In this document: positions 1 to 10,585 of the stretch, piece by piece
Numbering within the stretch: the first letter of the stretch is position 1
Layout: each line of letters begins with the position of its first letter
NCBI GenBank assembly: GCA_037178625.1
Contig: JAWZXG010000026.1
Coordinates: forward strand, 335,723 to 399,722
Length of the DNA stretch: 64,000 bases
Direction of reading: 5' to 3'
DNA from: Skeletonema tropicum
Taxonomy: Eukaryota; Bacillariophyta; Thalassiosirophyceae; Thalassiosirales; Thalassiosiraceae
The notes under the pieces: model-generated
The model's database searches: none
The model's input: only the letters and a program-made list of their open reading frames with translations
What the model was told of the DNA's origin: nothing
Program-made: the position numbers and the translations under genes

Positions 1-1
1 G

Positions 2-2959
2 CGCAAGAATGCTGTTGTTGTGTCGTTCAAGTTTAAGAATAGATCGACACAGCGTGAATTCATCTTTGATACAGAAGACCAAGCTAATGAGTTTCGTCAC
101 ATCATACATGTCAATCAAAACTTGATCAAAACCCGTGCCAAGGCACAATTGGATATGGCACTAAATGGCATCCAATTACAACAGGACGAACAGCTTACAT
201 TCCTCGTTGATATCTGCAGTGGTTCTGACATACCACAGGCTGATGTGGTCCGACAATCTGACCCCTATGTCACTGTAAGTTTCGAGGGACGACAGATTCA
301 TCAGACTTCATACCTATCCAATAATGCCAACCCCATTTGGACTCTGCGGAAGGGATCATTATTCATTTGGAAAGTGGGTGCTCTTAAATTATTCGAGTCA
401 CAGCAGGGACTTGTATTTGAAGTAAAGGACCACGATGCTATTGGGGAGGACGAAAGTTTAGGCGCTTTTAATGTGAGAGCACGTACACTGTACAAATGGC
501 CGGATGATGAGCGGAGGGTGTTTGCGTTGAAACCTCTGCCTGGGGGAATGGACTTCAAGCAGGGACAGATCGCCATTCGGGTTCGTAGGGCAACCGAGTA
601 TGACGTGGAGTTCATGGAGACATACGCTCGGAAGGGGAAGAGCCTGTGTACCCATCCAAAGATGCAAGGTGCGGCAACAATCAAGGATGTATTAAAAAAG
701 AACAGCAGGAAAGAGAAAGGTGGAAAGAAGGAGTTTCGTGTAAGACCTGGACCAGATCCTCATCGCACGGGGGCGACGACTTGGCTTACAAAAGATCAAC
801 TTGAAGCAGAGTGTATGAAAGAGTCGCATAGGTGGGTTGACATTGGGAGTGGCAATCTTGGAAAAATTCACCTGGAGGTACTCAAATGTAACCAGCTCCC
901 AAACAAGGACAGTGGCGGCGTCTTGGGTCTCAAGACGGATGCTTTCGCAGCGCTGGTCTACGAAGATTGCTTCGTGAAAACTGATGTAATAAGCAATTGC
1001 CTTTCTCCACGTTGGATGCCGTGGAGTCGACGAGCCTTCATCTTCAACATGATGCATACGAGCTCTCAACTCTTTATCGCAGTCTTTGACAGCGACGATA
1101 CTCCTTTGAATGATCACGATCTTTGTGGGAGAGTATCAGTTGATCTCAGTAACTTTCGGCCTGACACTGTCTATATCTTAGACTTCAACCTCTTTCCTAC
1201 TGCGAAGAACTCACCCAGAGATGCTAAATATGGCACAATCACAATTCGATTGAGATTCGAGCTGGCCGATGAGAAGTCCCTCGTGCTATCAAATGTGAAC
1301 CCTCCCCAGTCAGTTTATGTCAACGTGCAGACGAAGAAGGAATTTAATGCGTTGCGTCAGACTGTAGAAGGAAATCTGGATATGAAAGAGTATTCATTGT
1401 CTACAATCGCATCCCACTGCGACGAGCTCATGAGTTACTTGACCATTTACTACGGGCTAGAGGATGCGATTATTCGGCTCTTTTTGTGGCGAGGCGGGAA
1501 GGAGGTGTTCATCCCTTCATTCGACATTGTGACAAAGTCAATCAAGTGGATCAGCTTCAGATTCCCACTCACATCAGTGATTACTTTTTTATCAGTCATC
1601 AACCTCGTTGAGAAGCCAGACTTGATCCCCAGCTTCTTTTTTGCGTCTGCAGGATGGTAAGTACGATGTGGAAGTTCCCTCTCGCAATTTGATACCATTT
1701 ATCTCTCACAGGATTTCATCATTCCATTTTTGTCAAACCAAATTCTAGGTTGCTTGTTCTTACAGCTGGGTGGCGGCGAGAGAACCCAAATCCTTGGACG
1801 TGGTGCAAAGATTTTCAATACTTCCTATTTGCGCTAGTTTTCGGGCGGAGACCAGGTCCACAGACAATCGATCCGAATAAGTGGGCTGAAACAAAGGCAA
1901 TTGCTAATGATTCCGATTATTGGCAAGCACGCGTTGTTAGGGCCGAAGAGAAGGCAAAGCAACGCGCCGAAGAATACAAAAAAGAGCAAGAAGAGTATTT
2001 GAGGGAGCTCGAAGAGATAGGTGATGTGACTGAAGATCTTGTCGAAAACTCTGTGAGCTTTGGAATCGATCCAATTCGAACATATCTCTTTCCCATTCAA
2101 GAGTATCTTGGTGTCGCTTGCAGCTGGGTGCGAATAGTGAAAAATATATTGACTTGGGAAGAGAGCTATATCAGCTTCCTCATTTCGACTTCATGCTTCA
2201 TTCTATCATTTGCGGTCTTTTTCGTTCCGTGGACCTTCTGTATCAAGTGGACACTTCGTATCATTGTTTGGTGCACCTTCGGACCATGGATGAAACTCGT
2301 AGATGTTTTCTACTTTGCTAGACTTGACAATAGCGGCAGCGAGAAGGAATGGAAGAATAAGTTGAAACTTCAATTAGAAAAGAAGCTTGAACAGCACAAG
2401 CAGGAGACTCAGCTCAAACGTGAGAAGGCGAGCAAACTTCGAGACTTCAAACGATACATGTTTGGCGATCACATTTGTCGAGTTAACATCTTGAAGAAAG
2501 ATAGATACTATGATTTGCCCCTCGATTCGTCGTCGGCCACTCCATACTCTACCAGGCGGAAGTCACTTGGCACTCTATGCACAGAAGAAGTTGGTTGCGG
2601 CTTGACTCGAATTGAGGGACAGCAATTGGAAGGAGAGTTAATTCCAAAGGTAAGCGATAGTTCAGTTCACTCATCAATACAATACTGCACTTTGTGCTAT
2701 GAACTTATGCATCCTCGTCCTTCGAAATTCATAACAGCAGGTATGCGTGGTACCAACAACTAAAGTTGGGGCAGGACAAGTCACAACGAGAACGGAATTA
2801 TTAGACAGCGACAGTCCTGGAAATGATTATAGCGGCAAAGATGATTCTGCAACCAATGCCGCTATCAAAGTGGGCTCTATTCTCATTGGCGCTGGCGCTA
2901 TTTCCTTGTATGGCATTCCTCTTCTATCTTATATCATCCGCCTCGTGATTCCAAACTGA
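2..2959 (+). CDS. C2-domain membrane-anchored protein, 5' end outside window
   Basis: Three exons give one open frame of about 924 residues: 2-1656, 1749-2649 and 2741-2959. Introns are GTAAGT...TAG (1657-1748, phase 2) and GTAAGC...CAG (2650-2740, phase 0). The frame is open at the window edge, so the N-terminus is missing. Two C2 domains are visible at residues ~65-165 (SDPYVTVSF) and ~283-400 (IHLEVLKCNQLPNKDSG, with DSDDTPLNDHD in a calcium-loop position). A hydrophobic stretch spans the first intron at ~525-560. A charged coiled-coil-like KAKQRAEEYKKEQEEYLREL segment follows, then a double hydrophobic hairpin at ~690-740 and a C-terminal membrane segment at ~895-922. By family knowledge this resembles C2-plus-C-terminal-membrane proteins (MCTP, extended synaptotagmin or ferlin-like) acting in calcium-dependent membrane contact or trafficking. 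The exact subfamily is inferred. No orthologue name is assigned. Confidence 0.8.
2738..2743 (+). other. Tandem NAGNAG splice acceptor of the C2 gene
   Basis: The second intron ends in CAGCAG. Splicing after 2737 or after 2740 keeps the frame and differs by one glutamine. Such acceptors commonly give alternative one-residue isoforms. Which one is used cannot be told from sequence. Confidence 0.4.
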
Positions 2960-3957
2960 AGAAGTTCAAAGCTCTGCTCATACGGACGAGGCCACGAAAG
3001 AAGACAAACATGACGAAGAAACATGTACAGAAGTAATGATATGTGTTAATGATATGTGTTAATGCCACTATTTCATCCCCTACTACTTTGTATTTATTTA
3101 TTAGTAATGATCTTAACCCTTTCCTTCCCAGAGGGATAGCTCAAAAAACACCAGCGATCACCTGGCGCACCTCGACCCCGTACGTGCCGACATCAACAAC
3201 ACTACCTGCACATATCTAGATGCCCCCACTGCAGTAACTCCCTCTCCAATAGAGACACCATCGCAATACTATAAGATATTTCACTCGGCCAGCGTCAGAC
3301 ATGATTGAGTAGGAAGATATTACGATTACAACTATGCTAGAACGAAATCAAGCTTCCGACTGACAATTAACACCTTCAAGACAAAGCTGAACCAAACGCA
3401 TATACAAGGCATGATGCCCATCTATCACTCCGTCCATATATATATATATATATCCAAGCTTCGACTGAGTCGAGCGTAGGCTTATTCCGGAAATCTGAGG
3501 AGCTCCAACATAGATAAGTAACTCGTGTTAATTGTACGCGTGGGCAGACCCGTCCATCCCACGCAAGAGATGTTGACCGGTATTTGCAAAATCTCATTTC
3601 ACGACTTTCACTTCAGGAATAGGCTGTCTTATTCCCACGCAAGAGATGTTGACCGGTATTTGCAAAATCTCATTTCACGACTTTCAATTACATATATTAA
3701 CCCGGATTTGCAACCCAAGTAGCAAAAGCTACAGAGGAATTCGTAGCGTGATTATACAATAAAAATATATCACGGTCAGGAGCGTGGTATGTCGGTCTTA
3801 ATTGTGGTATTTTATGGTCATTTTGCAACCGAAGTTGCAAAAATCCTTGCAAAATAGCATGCTTTTTGCAACTTTTGCAACCCAAAGTAAACGCAGTGTG
3901 ACAGCGCAGAGCGGTCATTGGTCACACTTCTTTTCCATCGCTCCAGCGCCGATCACC
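2960..3957. other. Intergenic region without recognised gene
   Basis: This stretch holds the probable 3' UTR of the C2 gene, an (AT)n microsatellite near 3437-3455, a 54-bp duplication (3557-3686) and several TTGCAA-rich segments near 3825-3890. No open frame in it looks like a protein. Confidence 0.6.
3557..3686. repeat. 54-bp direct duplication, 76-bp spacing
   Basis: The 54 bases at 3557-3610 recur at 3633-3686 with no difference seen by eye. The 22-bp spacer contains a second short repeat (AATAGG/TTATTC). No function is apparent. Confidence 0.85.
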
Positions 3958-3965
3958 TTCACCAT

Positions 3966-3980
3966 AGGAGGGGTGGCCTC
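3966..3980 (+). repeat. Left TIR; 8-bp TSD TTCACCAT at 3958-3965
   Basis: AGGAGGGGTGGCCTC is the exact reverse complement of 8488-8502. The 8 bases before it equal the 8 bases after the right TIR. Confidence 0.9.
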
Positions 3981-4021
3981 GTACGTAGAACCATACTAAT
4001 TCCGCTAAGTAACCAAGTTGT

Positions 4022-4109
4022 CAGCCACGAGACATCGGACAGTTACTCCTGTAACCATTTTTGCTAATAGTGTGGCAGCCACGAGACATCTGAGAGTTAC
4101 ACATGTAAC
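4022..4109. promoter_or_regulatory. Left subterminal repeats, candidate transposase-binding sites
   Basis: CAGCCACGAGACATC occurs twice (4022-4036 and 4076-4090). Each copy is followed shortly by a palindrome of form GTTACNNNNGTAAC (4042-4055 and 4096-4109). The second palindrome, GTTACACATGTAAC with ATTT after it, recurs at 8457-8470 near the right end. Paired subterminal motifs are usual transposase-binding sites; binding here is inferred. Confidence 0.55.
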
Positions 4110-4226
4110 GATTTGGCTGACAAGTTTCCCGAGCCACCACCACCGACCATCAAATAAAAATAATAGTGTCCATGAGAGAGAGATTCACCATGGAACATTA
4201 AATAGACAACATAGATCATCAACAAT

Positions 4227-7200
4227 ATGTCGTCAAACAAAATGAAGTATGATGAATGGGCTGACAAGCAGCGTAAAGAGAGAGGGGACACAGTAGAAGT
4301 AGGCTCGAAACGATTGAGGAAGGTAAATCCAAAATATGTCGACAACCAAAAAAGTCACAGCAACACCTCCATTGCCCAAAACAACATCAATAATGAAATT
4401 GAGTCGAATGCTGTTTCGTCCAAAGAGGTACAGGCGGAGCGACATGGGGAGAATGGGTCGTCCCCTGCAACGCAGCGTCTTGTCAAAACATCTACTATGA
4501 ATAATATTAATGACACAACTTCCGTCAATAATGCACCCTCCGAATCTCTGCCGTCTACCTCCAGATCTACCTCCCCCCTTCTCGTCAATGATCCGCCTGC
4601 CCCCCCAGCAACAGTGATTGCCGCCGCTGAAAGTCAACCAACAGAATCTGCCGTATCTTCCCTCCATCCTCCTGGTGTTCCCGAAAAAAAATCCAACATG
4701 GCGGCAGCGGACGGCAACAAGTCTGATGTACCTCTTACTAAGTCTAACAAAAAGGAGGATGGCATTGGCATTGGCAACATCACTAAATCCAAAGAACGGA
4801 CAATCACGCTGAAAAATGTTGATGCCACTGACACAACACCCCCTCCGTCATGGCCCGATAAAATTGCATGCAGAGAAGATATCCGCAGAATCGATGAAAA
4901 TGGCGAATGGATTGAATGTGCTCTTTGTCTTGGCACTGGACGGACAAACGGCATCATTTCTATGAAACCAAAATTCAATGTTTATAATTGGAGTGGGCCG
5001 GGTGGTCACTTGACCACCCAAGGACACTTGAATCATGTGGCAGCTCGTGAAGGTGAAAAGAGAGAGAACAAGAAAAGGGGCAAGAAGAACAAGACACAGA
5101 CTGGTAGTTCGATGACGAAGTTTTATCCAATACAGAAGAAGAAGAAACCAGAGGTCAAACCTCGCAATTCAACCACAGACATAATTGATGTGGAGGCTGC
5201 TGGTGTCTTGGATTCTGCGTAAGTTGCTCATGCTATTTTGTGTGTACTATTTCAACGCATCTGTAGTTAATGATTTGTTGTTTGTTGTCTCTTTTCAGGA
5301 AATCAGCATGTGCTGGAATATTCAACTCAGTAAATGGGGATAAGACAAGTCATGTCAAACTGTACGCGACTTACGTCAGGCCACTGCCAACGCAGGGATG
5401 GATTGTTGGTGTCTACGCTGGCGCTCCATCAATTGTATCAAGGTCGTGCACTAAGAGGGGAGTCTTTCCGGGTAAAGATGGTGGAATGGTTTGCAATGAT
5501 TGCAAAACATTAAGGCTGAAGAAAGGTGGTAGCAATCCAGGCACCTGTTTGAATAAATGGCGTACTACTCTCTCGAGGGCTCTTGAACTGAGACGAAGGT
5601 CTAATCTTTCCGTCATCGACATGGAAGATGCCATCAAGTTCACTAAAATTAGTGATACACAGTTCAACTCCTGGGGACTCCAGCTCCTGCAAGAGACAAA
5701 GAATCTTGTTGACTACTACAACTACATGTGCTCGTTACGAAGCAAGACTGCCCCCCGCAGTGATCAATTGACGTTTGAGTACGTTCCTCCAGACTCTGTC
5801 CCCGGTGTTGATGACTTATTCAAAAATGCTGCAGAGCTGTACAAAAAGAAGCCAGCCTTTCGAAACTCTATCATTGTTGCTCTGATGAAAGCTGCCGTTG
5901 CAAAGGAAAAGTATGGGTCCAATGCAGCCACAGAAGAAATTGTTGTCAACTTCTTTCGCTTCATTAACACATATGATCCAACCGCCGCGCAAGTGGTCTC
6001 TGCAAACCTTGGGGGGCCATGTACCCGCTGGATGAAGAAGTTGAATGCCAAAGAAAGGGAGCCGTGTATTTGTGATTCTGGTGAGAAAGATGCACTAGTT
6101 GTTAAGAGGATTGTTGATGCAATCAAGAGACGTCTTTCACCGGATGAGAAAATTGGAAGCAATAGGGGTGAGTCCTTTTCTCTTGCGATTGATGCGACAA
6201 AGGTTGCAACGGTCGTGGAAGTGAGCTATGGGTATGGTGCTATTTTGGGAGGGGAATATCCACAGCACATCATTCCTATCGTAGGGATGTCAAAAGATGA
6301 TGTGAAAGCAATGTTGGATAGTGATAAAATTCCGAAAGCCACCGAAGTGAAGGTTTGTGTTCTGACGTTCCAGAATGCTCCCAAAGGAGTGGCGAAATCA
6401 GAAATTGTTGCTGCACGGCCGCAATCAAATAATGAATCGAATGAGTTTGTCAAGGCAATGGAGGTTGCGACAGCATCTGGTCTGAATTCCTTGGGCATTC
6501 CCTCTCGTCATTTTCTGAACTTTACTGTTGATGGCGTATCTTGTGAGAGCAGGCACGTGTGGCTTGCTATTTGTGAGTTCCTCTCCTGCAAACAAAACCA
6601 CACTGGCGCCACAGATGCCAAGCATAACTGCAAGTCTTGGCGTCATCAAGTTACTGCTGGTGGCGATGTAGTTTGCGCTACAATGGGCAAGTTTACCATT
6701 GATGCTGGTCTTCTTAAACTGGGCAACGTCTCCATGGAGTTACTTCGACCGCCCGACTTTGCATCCGATCATCTTGTCCTGAAGCTTTACTCTGATGATA
6801 GCATTCGCAAGATCTTTATGGCTGAACCGCGGTTTGGATCAACATGTGATGGAGATAAAGTTGTATTGGCTATGACACTCTTCTTCCTTCGCCTGCATCT
6901 CCATGCACTTGACGGTGAAATTCCTGCGCTACATCGAGCTCAGTACTTGTGGTGTTCTATGATATGGCTTACAACAATTAATGGTGTATCTATGATCACG
7001 AAACGAAATGTTGTAGTAGAGGTTATCTCATTAATGTTTCTTGTGTTGAGAGATGATGTCCCCAAGCCGAGGTTCACCACAAGTGAAGCCGCTGAGCATA
7101 TGTTCGGGCAACTTCGTCAAATGATTCGAGAGTTCACTGTGTTGGAATTTGCGCAGCTTGCTGAAAAATTAAACCGCCGCATGAAGCAAATGTACAAGCA

Positions 7201-8317
7201 CCTCTTCCGACCATCCCGAGACCCACAGAAGGGATACCAAGCCACGTGGAAAAACTTCTTTGAGGCAACTCTAGCGCCCAGTGATGATACGATGATGAGG
7301 GGGACTGTTATTATTTCGGATGATGGTGATTATGTTGCGCAGCAGATGTGGGAAACTGTGTCGAAAATTATTACATTCTCATCCAAATACATGAGGAAGT
7401 TGTTTGATGTACTTGGTGTATTAAACAATGAAATATCACCCTTCTGTAGATCATTCTCTTCCCGTATTGATCTGAGAGATGAACTAATCCGCTACCTTCC
7501 CCGCACATTTACTTACGAAGATGTTCAGGGGAATGCTGACAATTCGGCTGGAGCGATGCAAGATGACGACAATGATGAAGGTAAGGATGATTTTGCTGAG
7601 CTGATAGAAGATCGCATTAAGCGCTTCGGTGAAGAAATGACGAAGGCTAATGACAGTGGGAAGAAGGGAAAGGATGATAATGATATTATTGTACTGGGGG
7701 GTGATGATGAATTGACAGCTGAGGATCAAACGCCCTTCACTTCTACAATCGCAGGTTCAAAGAGCCACGCAGAAAAGTTGATGTCGAGCTTCCGCAGTAT
7801 GATTGTTTCCACTTCAATAGAAGAGTTGCAGGATTGTGTACTGACTGCAAGTGCAAGCCTTGCTTGCACAGAACATGTTATGGGTTCTACAAGCAAAGAA
7901 AGGAAAGTGAAATCATTGGTGCAGCGTTGGATAGCTTCTCCGCCCGAACGTATTAAATCAAATGAAGATGGTGAAGTAGTTGCTGAGGATATTCTCATCG
8001 AGAGGGATGTTGTTATTATTGCAAACGTGAAGATTGGAAATGGAGCAAACGCTACTACGGTGCAACGACCATTTCGTGTCATGGTGATTCATGATAAACA
8101 TTACAACAAGTGGATGATAAGTCAATCGTCTAGTAAGAAGTGGGGGAAAGAAGCAAAGCCATACAAGGTAGACATTCGAATGCTCCGGAAGAATGAAGTT
8201 GGTGAGTATGAAGATGTCGAATTATATGATGCAGATTACAACAAGGAAGAGGTTGCAAAGCGTATTGGAGAGAATTTGATTCTCGATGTAGTTGGAAAGT
8301 TGCATGTAATTGGTTGA
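4227..8317 (+). CDS. Transposase, BED-like zinc finger plus RNase H-like core, two exons
   Basis: Exons 4227-5218 and 5299-8317 join across an 80-nt intron (GTAAGT...TTTTCAG, phase 2) into 1,336 residues. The N-terminal ~200 residues are low-complexity and Ser/Thr/Pro-rich. A zinc-finger-like unit with a CALC pair and HLTTQGHLNH follows at ~residues 230-270, then a Lys-rich patch. A second Cys-containing module around CNDCKTLRLKKGG lies after the splice. Candidate catalytic acids are the D in SLAIDATK, the D in NFTVDG, the D in TGATDAKHNCKS and the E in TTSEAAEHMFGQLR. The last two resemble the D-x-x-H-x-x-K-N and ALE-x-x-FG-x-x-R pattern of P/THAP9 transposases, and the flanking 8-bp duplication agrees. 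Acidic, low-complexity sequence lies towards the C-terminus. The ATG at 4227 is the first long-frame start after the subterminal repeats. hAT or an unnamed superfamily remains possible. Confidence 0.75.
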
Positions 8318-8380
8318 GTTCATTAATAATGGGGTTATTTCATGTTAGACTTTTCGTAGAGGTTCAGCCTCCCTACCCAT

Positions 8381-8470
8381 GTAACCCGATGTTACAGATC
8401 CTAGTACAAGTTTACGTAGGAATTAAATTCCTACGTCATCAGCGAGGAAGCCAGCAGTTACACATGTAAC
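8381..8470. promoter_or_regulatory. Right subterminal motifs and palindrome
   Basis: GTAAC (8381-8385) and GTTAC (8391-8395) form one inverted pair, and GTTACACATGTAAC lies at 8457-8470. Between them is a near-perfect 23-bp palindrome (8414-8436) with arms ACGTAGGAATT/AATTCCTACGT. These mirror the left-end motifs and are probably transposition signals. Confidence 0.5.
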
Positions 8471-8487
8471 GATTTCGCGGACAGGTT

Positions 8488-8502
8488 GAGGCCACCCCTC
8501 CT
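8488..8502 (-). repeat. Right TIR; 8-bp TSD TTCACCAT at 8503-8510
   Basis: Exact reverse complement of 3966-3980, followed by the second copy of the target duplication. Confidence 0.9.
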
Positions 8503-8510
8503 TTCACCAT

Positions 8511-9700
8511 ACACCCAGCTAGATCAACACACTATCATCTACGACCCTGCATAGCAGAATACATTGTATGACGATCCCATAAGGCAGCTGAATCGAATGG
8601 TATGACTGATGTCGAACGTTGTATCGATCATCAAGTAGAGAGACGTATCGTCCATACCATACATCAGCGGCTGACATATATTGTTTATGTGTGCCGACAC
8701 AAATATCACGTTTGGTGTGATAAAAAACGAGTAATAGTATAGAGGATTATGTACGGGGTACAATGATGGCGCACTCACTACATGGGTATAGCGTACTGAT
8801 CGATGAGTCAGTTGGCAACAGAAGATGAAAATTGAAATGAAAAGCTACTTCAACACACATAATGCACACATGTTCATGGCATTGGGTAATAGGATATATT
8901 AGATCTACCCGAGACACTGCAAATAACATAACATTAAATAGCAACTAATTATTGACGGAAAGTGTGTACGACTTATCATAGAAAAGCATTTTGCCATATG
9001 ATAGGATGTCAGGGATAAGCGCAACACACATCACCCTCTTAGACGACAACATTGACGACCACTCGTCTGAGCACACTCAGAGATAGCAACGATAACATTC
9101 CAAACAACATCTCACGTCCATGCTGTTGTCCTAGATGTGATCTTCCCTCTGGTTTGGATTGATTTGCTGTGAGAAACTTACATGCCGCAAGCACACGCGT
9201 GCCTCTTTTTCAATGATGCTCTCAGTGATTGTATAACGCTAATGACGACGATCGACGGCTCTGACGGAAGCTCACAATATGCAATACCATTTCATGGTCA
9301 ATGGCGACGATGGCTGAACGACGACCCAAGGGCAAAAGAAGCGGATGTCATGGTAGGCATGTCTTGTGTCTTTGTCTTAGTCATGGAGAAAAATCACATC
9401 TTGCAAATCTTTTTACGTGATTTGACATGTGTGACTACTATGTGACCATGTATGTGATTACACGGTTGCAAAAATAGTTGCAAATACTCCGAGTACAAGC
9501 ATAGGAATATGATGGCCTATTCCATCAGGAATAGTCCATCCTATTCCATCGAAAACCTAAAATTATTACGTTGGACAACTTCATAATTTAAAAAAAAATA
9601 CAATAGAGAACTCAATAAGTATTAGAGGGTACTATTTCTTCATTGAAGGAATAATAATTCACCCGAGAGTCAACTTTGTGTGTCAAGATAATCTTGGTGT
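8511..9700. other. Intergenic region without recognised gene
   Basis: Only short, compositionally unconvincing frames are present, the longest plus-strand one at 9182-9445. Near 9500-9545 there is a cluster of ATTCCATC/GGAATAG inverted words. The 5' end of the Helitron should lie in or near the right part of this stretch, but no TC...CTRR boundary could be fixed. Confidence 0.5.
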
Positions 9701-10131
9701 ATGTACCTGATGTCGACAAGCTATCCAGAGGAGACTAATGGAGCCGGTCATACTGCAGAGCTTGTACGGCAACGCAAGAATGCCTCTATCAGCCCAGAGG
9801 AGAGGGCAGCTCAAAGGGCTAAGGCCGCCGCTAGAGTAAAGCTTTACCGTCAACGCAAGCATGCCTCGATGAGCGCAGAGGAGAGGGCAGCTCAGAAGGC
9901 AAAGAAGGCCGCTGCAGACAAGATCTATCGTCAACGCAAGAATGCCTCGATGAGCGCAGAGGAGAGGGCAGCTCAGAAGGCAAAAAAAAACCGCTGCGGC
10001 AAGGCTTTGCCGTCAACGCAAGATTGAGTCGATGAGCGCAGAGGAGAGGGCAGCTCAGAAGGCAAAAAAGACCGCTGCGGCAAGGCTTTACCGTCAACGA
10101 ACGAATGCGATGAGCGCAGAGGAGAGCATTG
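9701..10131 (+). pseudogene. N-terminal coding repeats of the Helitron protein, frameshifted
   Basis: The frame starts with MYLMSTSYPEETN and then repeats a 27-residue unit (RQRKNASMSAEERAAQKAKK...). In the third unit a run of nine A (9982-9990) has one base more than the equivalent run in the fourth unit, which shifts the frame. After that shift the frame continues through the fourth and a partial fifth unit until the MITE at 10132. Arg/Lys-rich, MTPEER-like repeats are commonly seen ahead of Helitron Rep domains, so I read this as the broken N-terminus of the downstream gene. The extra A could also be a sequencing error. Confidence 0.6.
9767..10131 (+). repeat. 81-bp coding tandem repeat, about 4.5 units
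   Basis: Units start at 9767, 9848, 9929, 10011 and 10092. The first, second and fourth are 81 bp, the third is 82 bp because of the extra A, and the fifth is cut short by the MITE. Confidence 0.85.
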
Positions 10132-10501
10132 GGCGATCTGTAGTGTTACCCTATCCAATATATTGCCAATTGTTGCTTCTCAGCCGCCACAGGGGTATAC
10201 TACCCTGTAAAGGTGCTTAAAATGCTGCTCTCGGTGAGCTGAGTTCGAATCCGTGCTGTATCTCATTTTTTATAAAACAAAATTGTTAGCCCCACTTCTA
10301 GCTGGGCTCGCCTTATCCAGTTTCCTTGGGTCTTTGGCTCCATACCACACATTCATCGCACCATGATTCGAAACTAACTAAGATACACCCCGGATTTGAA
10401 CTCAGCTCACTGAGAGGATTTCAGAACTGTGCTCACCTTTATCATAGCACCAATATTCGCTTAGAAGCAATCTGCTGGATAGGCTAACACTACAGATCGC
10501 C
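10132..10501. mobile_element. 370-bp fold-back MITE inside the Helitron gene
   Basis: Terminal inverted repeats of 26 bp (10132-10157 and 10476-10501) match except for about two positions; the core word is CGATCTGTAGTGTTA. ATTG (10128-10131 and 10502-10505) flanks the element, or CATTG if one C is shared. Inverted similarity extends inward, with GTGAGCTGAGTT near 10232-10243 matching its complement near 10401-10412, so the whole element can fold into a long hairpin. It carries no protein. The family is unknown. Confidence 0.8.
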
Positions 10502-10585
10502 ATTGGAAAGAGTTGTGATTACGAGATCGTTGTTGACAGAACACATCCAGTCCAACAGGCACGCAATCATGACCAAAAGAAAATA

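Larger units (their letters stand above)
3966..8502 (+). mobile_element. Complete DNA transposon with 15-bp TIRs and 8-bp TSD (P-like superfamily suspected)
   Basis: The ends are perfect 15-bp inverted repeats, AGGAGGGGTGGCCTC at 3966-3980 and its complement at 8488-8502. They are flanked by an identical 8-bp direct repeat TTCACCAT (3958-3965 and 8503-8510). The element is 4,537 bp and contains one two-exon gene. Intact TIRs, a perfect target duplication and an undamaged frame point to a recent insertion. An 8-bp duplication is typical of the hAT and P superfamilies. The transposase C-terminal motif favours P-like, but this is inference. Confidence 0.85.

Noticed and set aside
9182..9445. 87-codon plus-strand frame
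   Set aside because: No domain, no start or stop context, and ordinary composition for random sequence.
10235..10256. GAGTTCGAATCCGTG resembles a tRNA T-arm / B box inside the MITE
   Set aside because: The stem bases around the loop do not pair and no A box or acceptor stem fits upstream. It is part of the MITE's inverted arm.
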